Below the pieces are notes generated by a model. It searched no databases and was not told the origin of the DNA. It worked only from the letters and a program-made list of their open reading frames with translations. From Kitasatospora sp. NBC_00374 (GTDB lineage: Bacteria; Actinomycetota; Actinomycetes; Streptomycetales; Streptomycetaceae), in contig NZ_CP107965.1 in NCBI RefSeq assembly GCF_041434935.1, positions 1-64,000 of the forward strand: a DNA stretch of 64,000 nucleotides, read 5' to 3'. The stretch's first letter is position 1. Every line of letters starts with the position of its first letter. A program made the position numbers and the translations under genes. Positions 16,077 through 24,950 of the stretch are shown here, in pieces.

Positions 16077-17135
16077 ATGGTCATCCCACCAGCCGGGCTG
16101 CCGGCTCTCGCTTCCGCCGCCGTGCCCGCCGTCAGCTGGACTTCGCCCGCGGTGGTCACCGTCGTGGACGCCTGCGCGCTCGCCCAGGTCGCGTGCGGCG
16201 CCGTACGCGACGGCGAGCCGGTCGATCTGATCAGCGCACTGGCGGGCACCGGCCGCTCGAACCCCTACGGGGCCGCGCACATCGTGGAGGAACTGCAGCA
16301 GCACCTCCCGCGGATCGCGGCCGCGACCGGGGTCCCACTCGGCCAGGCAGAGGAGATGTTGTGGCGGCGGATGGTCTCAGGCGTGCCGATCGTCGACCTG
16401 TCCATCGGCGACCACCTCTCCCCCGCCTCCCGGCTGCTGCTCCGCGACGATCCGTCGCTGCCTGCCCATGCCCGGGGCGACGCCGACGACGCCCCGACGG
16501 CGGCCCTCGCGGAGTTCCTCGCACCGGCTGTCATCCTGACCAAGGACTCAGTTTTCACCCGGTTCGGCCTGGCCGTCCCGGTGGACCACTGGGTCGGCGC
16601 GGCTCACGGCCTTCTACGCGCGGCCGGGTTCGAGGCGAACCTGCATACCTCCGCCCTCGTCGCGGAGGTCGCCGCCCGGATTGCTTGGGAGGCGGCAGCC
16701 TGGGCCGGACGCGCTGCCGCGCGGCACCCGATCGTCGCCAGCGCCGTCGTCGCCCTGGCCGTGATGGTCTGCCGCCACCAGGGGTTCCTCGACCCGTCCC
16801 GGTGGCGGGCAGGGGCCGTCTCGCTCAAGGAGGTGGCGGCTCCGCTGCTGGAGCGCTTCGCCGCGGCCAGCGAGGACCACGCCCTGACCCGCGGCCGCCT
16901 TGTGGTGGTGGAGCCCTCCGGCCCGGCGACGACCGAGCAACTCGCCGCCCGCCACCTCGCCAGGGCCCGTTCGGCCTTGACGCCGGCGCAGCTGCGTGAA
17001 GCGCTGGCCGCCGACGGTGTCCAGATCCCCGCCACGCGCCTGAAGAGCGCGATGGGCGCTCATCCCGCCTTCCTCCGGCTCGCCGGCGACCGGTACTTCC
17101 TCGGCCGCCCCGCACTTCCCGCTTCTGCCCGCTGA
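16077..17135 (+). CDS. PIN-domain protein
   Basis: This 352-aa protein has the acidic residues of a PIN ribonuclease: Asp31 in VVDACAL, Glu71-Glu72 in HIVEEL, Asp135/137/138 in GDADDAP, and Asp157 in ILTKDSVF. A hydrophobic segment (ASAVVALAVMVC) follows near 225, then a C-terminal region (LTPAQLREALAADGVQIPAT) that resembles a winged helix. RNase activity is likely. It is larger than toxin-type PIN proteins and no antitoxin precedes it. The next gene, 28 bases on, encodes a nuclease-fold protein, suggesting a two-gene nuclease operon. Confidence 0.75.
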   Translation: MVIPPAGLPALASAAVPAVSWTSPAVVTVVDACALAQVACGAVRDGEPVDLISALAGTGRSNPYGAAHIVEELQQHLPRIAAATGVPLGQAEEMLWRRMVSGVPIVDLSIGDHLSPASRLLLRDDPSLPAHARGDADDAPTAALAEFLAPAVILTKDSVFTRFGLAVPVDHWVGAAHGLLRAAGFEANLHTSALVAEVAARIAWEAAAWAGRAAARHPIVASAVVALAVMVCRHQGFLDPSRWRAGAVSLKEVAAPLLERFAAASEDHALTRGRLVVVEPSGPATTEQLAARHLARARSALTPAQLREALAADGVQIPATRLKSAMGAHPAFLRLAGDRYFLGRPALPASAR

Positions 17136-17163
17136 CCTGCACGAAGGACTCCCCGATCCAGCT

Positions 17164-18648
17164 ATGTTCCTCATCACCGAGCGCCACGCCGTTCCCGACC
17201 GCACGTACGTCAAGCGCGTGCGGCGCCACGCACCGAGTTCCCTGGTCCCGCTGATCGCCGCCACCGGCGCCAAGCTGCCCTCGATGCGCGATCCCGGTTA
17301 CCGGCACAGCCCCGAGGCTGGTGTGTACAACCCGTGGTCGCTGCTGGACGTCGCCTGGGTGTCGCTGCTGCGCGGCGCCGAGAACCGGACCAGGCCCGCC
17401 CGGTCGGCCGACCTGGAGGAGATGCTCCAGCTGTACTTCGCCCTGGACGAGCCGATGCGCCAGCAGCCGGTGGGTGAGCGGCTGGGGGGCTTTCTGCTGA
17501 GGCTTGCCGGGCAGCAGTTCGTCTGGCAGGAGCTTGAGTTCAGCGAGCTCGCGCGGCCCGTCGCCATGCTTCAGCACACCACTGCGGCCGAGCCCGCGAA
17601 GGCGAAGGTGATCACTCCGGGTTGGGATGAGCGGCTGTTCGGCTGTCCGCTGAGCGATTACGTCGGCGTCGCCCAGATGCTGTGGGCCTCCTCTAAGGCC
17701 CAGGCTGGACGGTTCGACCCGCAGTGGATGACCCGCGACCTCGGCGGCTTCACCGAGCTGACCACCCCCGAAGCCCTGGCCACGGTGATCGACGCCCACT
17801 TCGCCACCACCGCCAGGGCGTTGCGCGACCAGGCGGAGGCGACGGCGAAGGAGGCTGCGGCCGCGGGGATGCCCCCGCTGGACTCGACGCTGCGCCGCTT
17901 CGGCTTCAACCCGCTGCGCGGACGGCCGGCGCTCTCCGACTTCGGTCCCGGCTACCTCCTGCCCGTCCCGGCCGCCGCGCTCGCGAAGGTCTCCCCGTTC
18001 GGGCTCTACTACTCCGGCTTCGAGGCGCACGGGCCGGCGTTCGCCCACGACCTCGGCGACCTGTTCGAACAGTACGTCGGCCGCCAGCTCAGCCTGATCA
18101 AGGATGCGACCGTCCACCCCGAGATCACGTACATGGGCGCGAAGAAGAACACGGTCAAGTCGATCGACTGGTTCGTGGTGCTCGACGACCTGGTGCTCCT
18201 GGTCGAGGTCAAGTCCGCGCGGCCCACCGCCTCGCTGCGGCTCGGTCCGGTGGACTGGGCGAACGAGATCGAGGAGAGGCTCGCCAAGGCGGTGGGTCAG
18301 CTCCAGAAGTCCGCCGATCTCATCACCGGCGGTAACCCGGCCTTCGCACACATCCCCTCCGACCGGCCCATCCTCGGGGTCGTCGCGACGATGGAGCCCT
18401 ACCACCTGGTCAACAGCAGCAAGTTCCGCAACATTCTGCCAAGCGCCACCTTCCCGGTGACCGTCGCCGCCGTCAGCGAACTGGAGGACGCCGTGGTCGT
18501 CGGCGACACGACCGTGTCGGACCTGTTGCTCACCGGGTCCACGTCCCCCGACGGCTGGTCGATCCGGGCCAGCCTCGACGGCCGCACCATCGGGGAGAAC
18601 CCGATCCTGGCCCAGGCCTGGGAGAGCCTGCCGCTCTCCAAGCCCTAA
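17164..18648 (+). CDS. PD-(D/E)XK nuclease-fold protein
   Basis: This 494-aa protein has a restriction-endonuclease-like core at about residues 300-360: GDLFEQYVGRQLSLI, then SIDWFVVLDDLVLLVEVKSA, with Asp334 and the Glu-Val-Lys as likely catalytic residues. The N-terminal 290 residues are unrecognised and could be a sensor or substrate-binding region. It is cotranscribed with the PIN gene. A defence or RNA/DNA-processing function is inferred from this pairing. Confidence 0.7.
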   Translation: MFLITERHAVPDRTYVKRVRRHAPSSLVPLIAATGAKLPSMRDPGYRHSPEAGVYNPWSLLDVAWVSLLRGAENRTRPARSADLEEMLQLYFALDEPMRQQPVGERLGGFLLRLAGQQFVWQELEFSELARPVAMLQHTTAAEPAKAKVITPGWDERLFGCPLSDYVGVAQMLWASSKAQAGRFDPQWMTRDLGGFTELTTPEALATVIDAHFATTARALRDQAEATAKEAAAAGMPPLDSTLRRFGFNPLRGRPALSDFGPGYLLPVPAAALAKVSPFGLYYSGFEAHGPAFAHDLGDLFEQYVGRQLSLIKDATVHPEITYMGAKKNTVKSIDWFVVLDDLVLLVEVKSARPTASLRLGPVDWANEIEERLAKAVGQLQKSADLITGGNPAFAHIPSDRPILGVVATMEPYHLVNSSKFRNILPSATFPVTVAAVSELEDAVVVGDTTVSDLLLTGSTSPDGWSIRASLDGRTIGENPILAQAWESLPLSKP

Positions 18649-18737
18649 AGTCGCCGGCCGAGCTCAGCCCGCAATCGCCTCCCAGCCGACGGGGAACGCC
18701 GGTCCCGGCTACTTCCCGGCCGGAGGGCGGAGGCGGT

Positions 18738-19295
18738 TCACGCCCGGGATCCGAGGTCCACCGCGCGCCGGTCCGCGGCCGCTGCCCGGTCGGCTTCGCG
18801 CTCACGCCGCACCTGCTGCGTGATCACGTGCACAGCTCCGAGCAGCACCGGGATACAGACGAGGTACAGCAGGCGAATGTCGTGCTGCACGGGCTGGCCT
18901 GGGGCTGTGGCGAGGGCCGGCCCGACCGCGACGATGGCCATCAGCGTGAGGGCGATGGCGCCCCAAGCCGCTCCGACCTGCCACGGTGAGGCGAGGTGAC
19001 GGCGGGCGGCGAGGCCGTTGGTGGCCCGCAGCAGATCGTCCTCCCGCTGTTCGGCCCTACGGGACCGGAGTGCGGCAACGGCCAGTACGGGCGGCACGAT
19101 CAACCAGACCAGGACGGCCACCATCATGACCGTGACGCTGCCGGGCGCGGACGCCCACGCCGCCACGACCGGCAGCAACCAGGCCGACACGACCGCCCAG
19201 GCGGTCAGGCGGTCCGAGCGGAGCACGTCGAGAACCGGACGACGCAGAAGCCGAAGGTGGCGCCATGTCACCGGCAGAGGAACCAGCAGGATCAT
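18738..19295 (-). CDS. Four-helix integral membrane protein
   Basis: This 185-aa protein has four likely membrane segments (AWAVVSAWLLPVVAAWA, MMVAVLVWLIVPPVLAVAAL, GAIALTLMAIVAVGPALA, LLYLVCIPVLLGAVHVI) separated by a charged loop, with an Arg/Ala-rich cytoplasmic tail. The function is unknown. A GTG at 19322 could be the start. Confidence 0.6.
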   Translation of the reverse strand: MILLVPLPVTWRHLRLLRRPVLDVLRSDRLTAWAVVSAWLLPVVAAWASAPGSVTVMMVAVLVWLIVPPVLAVAALRSRRAEQREDDLLRATNGLAARRHLASPWQVGAAWGAIALTLMAIVAVGPALATAPGQPVQHDIRLLYLVCIPVLLGAVHVITQQVRREREADRAAAADRRAVDLGSRA

Positions 19296-19684
19296 GGCGG
19301 TCAACAGTGCTGCGCTACCCACGGACTGCCCCCACTGCGACGGCGGCCGGGTGGCCGCGGTGCACCAGCTTCCCACGCAGGGCCGGGTGACGGTCGGGAA
19401 ACCGGGCCGGGGACCGGCCGTCTCCCGCCGTCCCCGGCGGCCGGGCGCGGGCGGGCGGTAGCGTGGGGTCGGCAGTCCGCACGACGTGGCCACCGGGCCT
19501 CCTGCAGGCCCGGCCCGCAGCCGCCGGGGCGCCGAGTCGCCGGGGCGCCGAGTCGCCGGGGACGCTGGGTGCGGAGCCGCGGCCCGACTGTCACTCGATC
19601 GGGTGAACCGTGCGGGGGTTGCGCCTGCTCGCGCCCGGCCGGGACACCATGGCGTCGACGCCGAAGCGGATTGGGAGGAACCCG
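19296..19684. promoter_or_regulatory. Divergent intergenic region with a short tandem repeat
   Basis: These 389 bases separate the leftward membrane gene from the SNF2 gene. I see no supported gene. Two tandem 16-bp units (CGCCGAGTCGCCGGGG) lie at 19530-19561. The SNF2 promoter is expected near 19600-19680. Confidence 0.5.
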
Positions 19685-22498
19685 GTGAGCAGCACCGACC
19701 TGACGGCGTGGCCGGCACTGTTCGAGCCGGCTGACCCGCCCAGGCTGGGGCAGGTCCTCTTCTACCGGCCGAACGTGCTGGCGGCGGTGCCGGACGATCC
19801 ACCCGAGGGCGCTGAGTACCTCCCGCGGCGCCAGGTGTCGGTGGTCCGCCAGCAGGGTGCCCGGGTCACCGGCCAGATGGTCCCGTTCTGGTCGATGTCG
19901 GTGGACGCGGCGCTGCCGGTGCTGACCCGTGCGCGGCTGGAGGGGTCGGGGGACGAGTCGTGCCGGTTCTGGGGTGCGGCGTCGTTGTTCGCGTTGGAGT
20001 TGATCTCGCGCGGCCGCATTGACATCGGGGTGACGGAGTCGGGCTTCGATACCTGGCGGTGTTCGCCCGGGACGGACGAAGAGCGTTCCCGGTTCGTCGA
20101 GTTGGCAGAGGCGATGCCGCCGACGGCCCACGCGCTCGATGTCCGGGAGCTGCACATCGGGCGGCCCGCGATGCCCGACCCGCGCTTCCTCCTGCAGGCG
20201 TACCTGGACGCCGTCGCGGACGGCATGGCCCGCACCCCCGACGCACCGCAGCGCACCGGATCGCCGGTCTTCACCGCGCTGCCCCTTCAGCACGTCCCGC
20301 AGCTCGCCCTGCACGCCGCGCCCGCTGCGGTTCCGCTGGCACGGATCTCGCTGCTCGTGGAGATCGACGAGGACGGGCCGTCCGGGGTCCGTGCCGTCCT
20401 GCAGGTCCGCCGTACCGGCCCGGACAAAGCGCTGCTGGGGGCTGCCCAGCTGTGGGGCGAGGACGCGGACCCGGGCCTCGACCATGTCCGGCTCCACGCC
20501 ACGGTCGCCCTGCACGCGGCCGCCGAGGTCTGGCCTCCGCTGAAGGAGTTCCTCGACCATCCTGGCCTGGACGGCCTGGACCTGTTCGCTGAGGAGATCG
20601 ACGATCTGCTCGGGGAGCCCGCAACCGCGCTGGCCGCCGCCGGCTGCGACGTCCTGTTGCCGCGCGATGTGGTGAAGGCGCTCACCGCGACCGCGGTGCT
20701 GTCCACCAGGAGCCCGGTCTCGGCGATGCCGGGGGGCCTGCTCGGGCAGGATCAGCTGCTGGATTTCCAGTGGCGGGTGGCGCTGGGCGGACGGGCCCTG
20801 ACCGCCTCCGAGATGAACCGGCTCGCCGAGGCCCAGCGGCCGTTCATCCGGCTGCGGGACCGGTGGGTGCGGGTGGACGCGGCGCTGGCGGCCAAGCTCC
20901 GTCGGCGGCGCGGCGCGGGCCTGACCGGTATCGAGGGGCTGGCGGCCGCGATCACCGGCACGGTGGACGGCCCCGACGGCGAGGTGGTCGGCCTGGCCCC
21001 GGTAGGCGGCTGGCTCGCTCGCCTGCGGGAGGTCCTCACCCAGGCTCGGGACGGGAAGGCGGACATCCCTGCCTCGCTGAACGCGACCTTGCGCCCATAC
21101 CAGGAAGTCGGCCTGGCCTGGCTGCAGCAGCTGACCGGTGCGGAGCTGGGGGCTGTGCTCGCCGACGACATGGGCCTCGGCAAGACCCTGCAGCTGATCG
21201 CCCTGCACCTGTCCCGGCAGGAGCACCCGGACACCGCCGGTCCGGCACTGATCGTCTGCCCGGCCACCCTGCTCGGCTCGTGGACCGCGGAGCTCGGCCG
21301 CTTCGCACCCCACATCCCGGTGCACCGCGTCCACGGATCCGCCCAGCTTCCGGAACGCCTTCCCGAGGACGCGGTGGTCCTGACCACCTACACCACCCTG
21401 CACCGACGACTGGACACGCTCAGCTCCCGGCGGTGGGCCCTGCAGGTCCTCGACGAGGCCCAGCTCGCGAAGAACCCCCACACCCAGGTCTCGAAGGCCG
21501 TGCGGGCGGTCGACGCGCAGGCCCGCGTCGCCCTGACCGGGACCCCGGTGGAGAACAAGCTCGCCGACCTCAAGTCCATCTTCGACTACGCGGTCCCCGG
21601 CCTGCTCGGCACCGACGCCAGCTTCCGCGCCCGCTACGCCCGGCCGATCGAGTCCGAAGGCGACGAGGTCGCGGCCGCCCGGCTCCGGGCCCTGACCGGG
21701 CCGTTCGTTCTGCGCCGCCTCAAGAGCGACCCGGAGATCGCACCGGACCTGCCGCCCAAAATCGAACAGGACCGGCCGGTGGACCTGACGACGGAGCAGG
21801 TCGCCCTCTACGAGGCAGTGGTGCGCGAGCACCTGGCGGCGATCGCCGACAGTGAAGGCATCGCGCGGCACGGGCTGGTCTTCAAGCTGCTCACCACGCT
21901 CCGGCAGATCTGCCTGCACCCCGCGCTGTACCTGGACGACAAGGACTCCGCAGTCGGCCGCTCCTTCGCCGAGCGGTCCGGGAAGGTCGCGCTCCTCGAC
22001 GAGCTGCTGGACGTCATCATCCCCGAGGGCCAGGCGGTCCTCGTCTTCACGCAGTACGTGCGCATGGCCGAGCTGCTCGCCGGCCACCTGGCCGCGCGCG
22101 GCATCGGCCACGACCTGCTGCACGGGAAGTTGACGGCCAAGGCCCGCACCGCCATGGTCGAGCGGTTCCAGGCCGGCCAGTTCCCGGTATTCCTCCTGTC
22201 CCTGCGCGCCGCCGGGACCGGGCTGACCCTCACCCGGGCCGGGCACGTCGTGCAGCTGGACCAGTGGTACAACCCTGCGGTGATGGATCAGGCCGCCGAC
22301 CGGGCCTACCGGATCGGGCAGACCCAGACCGTCCAGGTCCACCGCCTGGTGGCCACCGGCACCATGGAGGACGCCGTCATGAAGGTGCTCGCCGACAAGC
22401 GCCGCCTGGCCGACCTGGTCCTGTCCCGGGGCGAAGCCGGACTCAGCGACCTCACCGACCAGCAACTCGCCGACCTCGTCACCCTGCGCAGGAACTGA
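19685..22498 (+). CDS. SNF2-family helicase
   Basis: This 937-aa protein has an N-terminal actinobacterial SNF2-associated region of about 450 residues and two RecA-like lobes. Walker A is LADDMGLGKTLQL near 495, Walker B is VLDEAQLAKN near 590, and motif III is LTGTPVENK. The C-terminal lobe holds LFTQYVRMAELL, LLHGKLTAKAR, SLRAAGTGLTLT and DRAYRIGQ. It should be a dsDNA-translocating ATPase. GTG start with GGAGG at 7-base spacing. The SWIM gene overlaps its stop by one base (TGATG), so the two are coupled. Confidence 0.93.
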   Translation: MSSTDLTAWPALFEPADPPRLGQVLFYRPNVLAAVPDDPPEGAEYLPRRQVSVVRQQGARVTGQMVPFWSMSVDAALPVLTRARLEGSGDESCRFWGAASLFALELISRGRIDIGVTESGFDTWRCSPGTDEERSRFVELAEAMPPTAHALDVRELHIGRPAMPDPRFLLQAYLDAVADGMARTPDAPQRTGSPVFTALPLQHVPQLALHAAPAAVPLARISLLVEIDEDGPSGVRAVLQVRRTGPDKALLGAAQLWGEDADPGLDHVRLHATVALHAAAEVWPPLKEFLDHPGLDGLDLFAEEIDDLLGEPATALAAAGCDVLLPRDVVKALTATAVLSTRSPVSAMPGGLLGQDQLLDFQWRVALGGRALTASEMNRLAEAQRPFIRLRDRWVRVDAALAAKLRRRRGAGLTGIEGLAAAITGTVDGPDGEVVGLAPVGGWLARLREVLTQARDGKADIPASLNATLRPYQEVGLAWLQQLTGAELGAVLADDMGLGKTLQLIALHLSRQEHPDTAGPALIVCPATLLGSWTAELGRFAPHIPVHRVHGSAQLPERLPEDAVVLTTYTTLHRRLDTLSSRRWALQVLDEAQLAKNPHTQVSKAVRAVDAQARVALTGTPVENKLADLKSIFDYAVPGLLGTDASFRARYARPIESEGDEVAAARLRALTGPFVLRRLKSDPEIAPDLPPKIEQDRPVDLTTEQVALYEAVVREHLAAIADSEGIARHGLVFKLLTTLRQICLHPALYLDDKDSAVGRSFAERSGKVALLDELLDVIIPEGQAVLVFTQYVRMAELLAGHLAARGIGHDLLHGKLTAKARTAMVERFQAGQFPVFLLSLRAAGTGLTLTRAGHVVQLDQWYNPAVMDQAADRAYRIGQTQTVQVHRLVATGTMEDAVMKVLADKRRLADLVLSRGEAGLSDLTDQQLADLVTLRRN

Positions 22499-23508
22499 TG
22501 AACCTCTTCCACCCCGCCGCCTACCACCGCACCTACGCCCCGGGCCCCGTGGCCGCCAGCAAGGCGGACGCCGACACCGCCGTCGGCCGGGCATGGCTTG
22601 ACGCGCTGTGCGCCGACCCGGCCACCCGCACCCGGATCGTCCGAGGCCGCTCCTACGCCCGCAGCACCGAGACGACCGAGCTGTCCGTCAGCATCGGGCA
22701 GCACAGCTTCCACTACCGGGCCTCCTGGCAGGGCCAGTTCGGCTCTCTCCGCTGCGTCTTCGACGAGGGTGAGGAGACATGGGAGGAGCGCGGACGGGGC
22801 GCGGTCAGCGTCACGGTGGACATCCCGTGCATGCCGCCGGAGCAGTGGCGGGAGATGACCGCCATCGCCCGCGCCTTGCCCCTGAAGTGGGCGCAACTGA
22901 GCGGTGCCGCGATCACCGAGCGGCTGCTCACGGAAACCGAGCGGCACGGGCTTTCGCTCCTTCCGTCGCCGCACGAGCTGTATGTCACCTGCGGTTGCTC
23001 GGCCCGCAGCAAGGTGTGCAGGCACGCCGCAGCCGCTCTTCTGCAGGCCGCTCAGGTCCTGGACCGGGACCCGCTCGTGCTGCTGCTCCTGCGCGGCCGG
23101 GCGGCCATGGACTTCCTGGCCGGCGTCGCCGACCCCGACCACGCCAGCCTGAGGAGGACCTTCCGGGCCGGGGCGCCGGTCGAGCTCCCCCGGGTGAGTG
23201 CCGACGGCGCTTTCGCCCGGCGGCATCCCTCTGCGCGCCCTCCGCTTCCGCCTCTGCCGGTGCCGGGCCCGGCGGCCTCGGTGAAGGTGGCCCTCACGCC
23301 GCTGCCGGGGGTCGATGTGGACGCACTGACCCTGCTGGCGATTCGGATGGCCAAGCGAGCCGGCGGGGTGCTCGCCGACATCGTCGCCGAGGCCGGCCCT
23401 GATCGCCAGCCTGCCATCGGTGCTCCGCGTACCGAGACGTCGTTCGAGGCCGTCGCCGAACAGGCCCAGCGTCGCCTGGGCAGTCAGTCGGCCTTGCCGG
23501 GCAGGTGA
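22498..23508 (+). CDS. SWIM zinc-finger protein
   Basis: This 336-aa protein carries a SWIM finger, CGCSARSKVCRH, near residues 164-176 (CxC...CxH). SWIM fingers bind DNA or protein and are commonly encoded next to SNF2 helicases in actinobacteria. It follows the helicase with a one-base overlap and probably works in the same complex. The C-terminal 100 residues are Pro/Ala-rich and uncharacterised. Confidence 0.85.
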   Translation: MNLFHPAAYHRTYAPGPVAASKADADTAVGRAWLDALCADPATRTRIVRGRSYARSTETTELSVSIGQHSFHYRASWQGQFGSLRCVFDEGEETWEERGRGAVSVTVDIPCMPPEQWREMTAIARALPLKWAQLSGAAITERLLTETERHGLSLLPSPHELYVTCGCSARSKVCRHAAAALLQAAQVLDRDPLVLLLLRGRAAMDFLAGVADPDHASLRRTFRAGAPVELPRVSADGAFARRHPSARPPLPPLPVPGPAASVKVALTPLPGVDVDALTLLAIRMAKRAGGVLADIVAEAGPDRQPAIGAPRTETSFEAVAEQAQRRLGSQSALPGR

Positions 23509-23578
23509 CGGAGCCGGGACCGGTCGGCGGCCCGACGCCGCTCCGGCGCCCCAGCAGGGCTGACCGCGTCCACGGCCG

Positions 23579-24847
23579 CTATCCGCTGCTCTGCTGCTCC
23601 TCACCACGGTCGTGCTCGGGCGGGCGAGCAGGCTCGCCTACCCTTACGCGCTGGAGCACCGCGGTTCGCAGCCGTGCCTCGCACGCCGGCAGGTCCCCGA
23701 TCAGATCCGACTCCCAGAAGCGCAGCACCGTCCAGCCCTTCTCAGCGAGCGCCCGGTCCTGGCGCGCGTCGTTCGCAAGGTTCCCAATCACCCTCGGATC
23801 CTCGCGCGACTCCGGCAGAAGCCCGTGCCAGTAGTCCCCGTCCGCCTGCAGCACCAGGTCCAGCGAAGGCACCGCCGCGTCCACCGTCCAGCGCCCCAGC
23901 AGCAGGTGCTGACGCTCCCAGCCGACCTCCGGCGCCAGCTCTGCCAGCACCTCGGCAATCAGCGCGTACAGGATCCGCTCCGGCCGCGTCTCGGAGCGCG
24001 TCGTCAGCAGGTCGTGCCGGGCCTTCGCCAGGATCGCGGACATGTCGGGATCGGCGCCCATGATCTTCACCCAGCAGGCGCGTGAGCAGGTCCGCCGCTT
24101 GTCCTGCAGCGAGGCGGGCACCGTGAATCGCTGGCTGCAGACCGGGCAGGTCAGCTCCACCCGGTTGCGGTGGCCGATGTGGCGGCAGGTGTTCGAGCAG
24201 TAGAAGCCCCTGCCGTCGTCGGCCACCGATGCCTTTACCGAGAACCCTTTGCCGCACACCCGGCAGCTTCGCTCCACCCGCCGCGCCGTGCATGCCTGCG
24301 AGCAGAAGGAGCCCCAGCCTCGTTCGGCGACGCTGCGCACCACCCGGAACGTCTTCCCGCAGCCCCGGCAGGGGCGGTAGACGGATCCCTCGGCCAGGGC
24401 CTGGCAGTCCACGCTGCAGTAGCGGCCCTTGCCTTGCTCGGCCCGCGACGCTTTCATTTCGAACCCGGTCCCGCACTGCAGGCAGGTCCGGGCCACCCGG
24501 TTGCGCTGGGCCAGGCCGGAGCATGTCTTCGAGCAGAACAGCCCGCGCAACGGGCCGCTGTGGTCGTTCGGGTTCTTCGGGAAGAACTCCGTCCCGCACT
24601 GCGCGCAGGCCCGAGCCGTACGCGCTGTCGCCGCCCGGTGGCACCCAGCCGAGCAGTACGTTGCAGCTCGGGCCCGCTCTTCTTTGCCCCGCACCCGGAA
24701 ACTGCCACCGCAGTGGGTGCAAGACCGTGTCACCCACTCGGTGTCCTCGGTCTGCTGGGCACGGAAGCAGTTCATGGAGCAGAATCGGCGGCCGGCCTGA
24801 GACGGGGAGACCGAGAATGACCGGCCGCACCGGCCACAGGTGAGCAT
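23579..24847 (-). CDS. Protein with seven zinc ribbons and a Vsr/DUF559-like nuclease domain
   Basis: This 422-aa protein begins with seven CxxC...CSxxC modules in a row (CGRC/CSMNC, CTHC/CSAGC, CAQC/CSKTC, CLQC/CSVDC, CRGC/CSQAC, CRVC/CSNTC, CPVC/CSRAC), each about 35-40 residues, to about residue 265. The C-terminus is a Vsr/DUF559-type fold: ERILYALIAEVL, then VDAAVPSLDLVLQADGDYWHG and DRALAEKGWTVLRFWESDL. The Asp and His residues are likely catalytic. The ATG was chosen; TTG at 24886 is possible. It converges on the SWIM gene. It may recognise nucleic acid through the ribbon array and nick it; a role in defence is inferred. Confidence 0.75.
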   Translation of the reverse strand: MLTCGRCGRSFSVSPSQAGRRFCSMNCFRAQQTEDTEWVTRSCTHCGGSFRVRGKEERARAATYCSAGCHRAATARTARACAQCGTEFFPKNPNDHSGPLRGLFCSKTCSGLAQRNRVARTCLQCGTGFEMKASRAEQGKGRYCSVDCQALAEGSVYRPCRGCGKTFRVVRSVAERGWGSFCSQACTARRVERSCRVCGKGFSVKASVADDGRGFYCSNTCRHIGHRNRVELTCPVCSQRFTVPASLQDKRRTCSRACWVKIMGADPDMSAILAKARHDLLTTRSETRPERILYALIAEVLAELAPEVGWERQHLLLGRWTVDAAVPSLDLVLQADGDYWHGLLPESREDPRVIGNLANDARQDRALAEKGWTVLRFWESDLIGDLPACEARLRTAVLQRVRVGEPARPPEHDRGEEQQSSG

Positions 24848-24950
24848 GAGAGGCACAAGCCTCAGTGTCGCAGCCGCCACCGACAACGCTGCCGGCCCAA
24901 GGCCATGCTTCCGGCCTCAGAGCGGCGGTCGGGCCCGCTCTCGTGGAGCT

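Noticed and set aside
19301..22594. 1097-aa minus-strand frame opposite the SNF2 gene
   Set aside because: It is a shadow of the helicase coding strand; no motif was seen.
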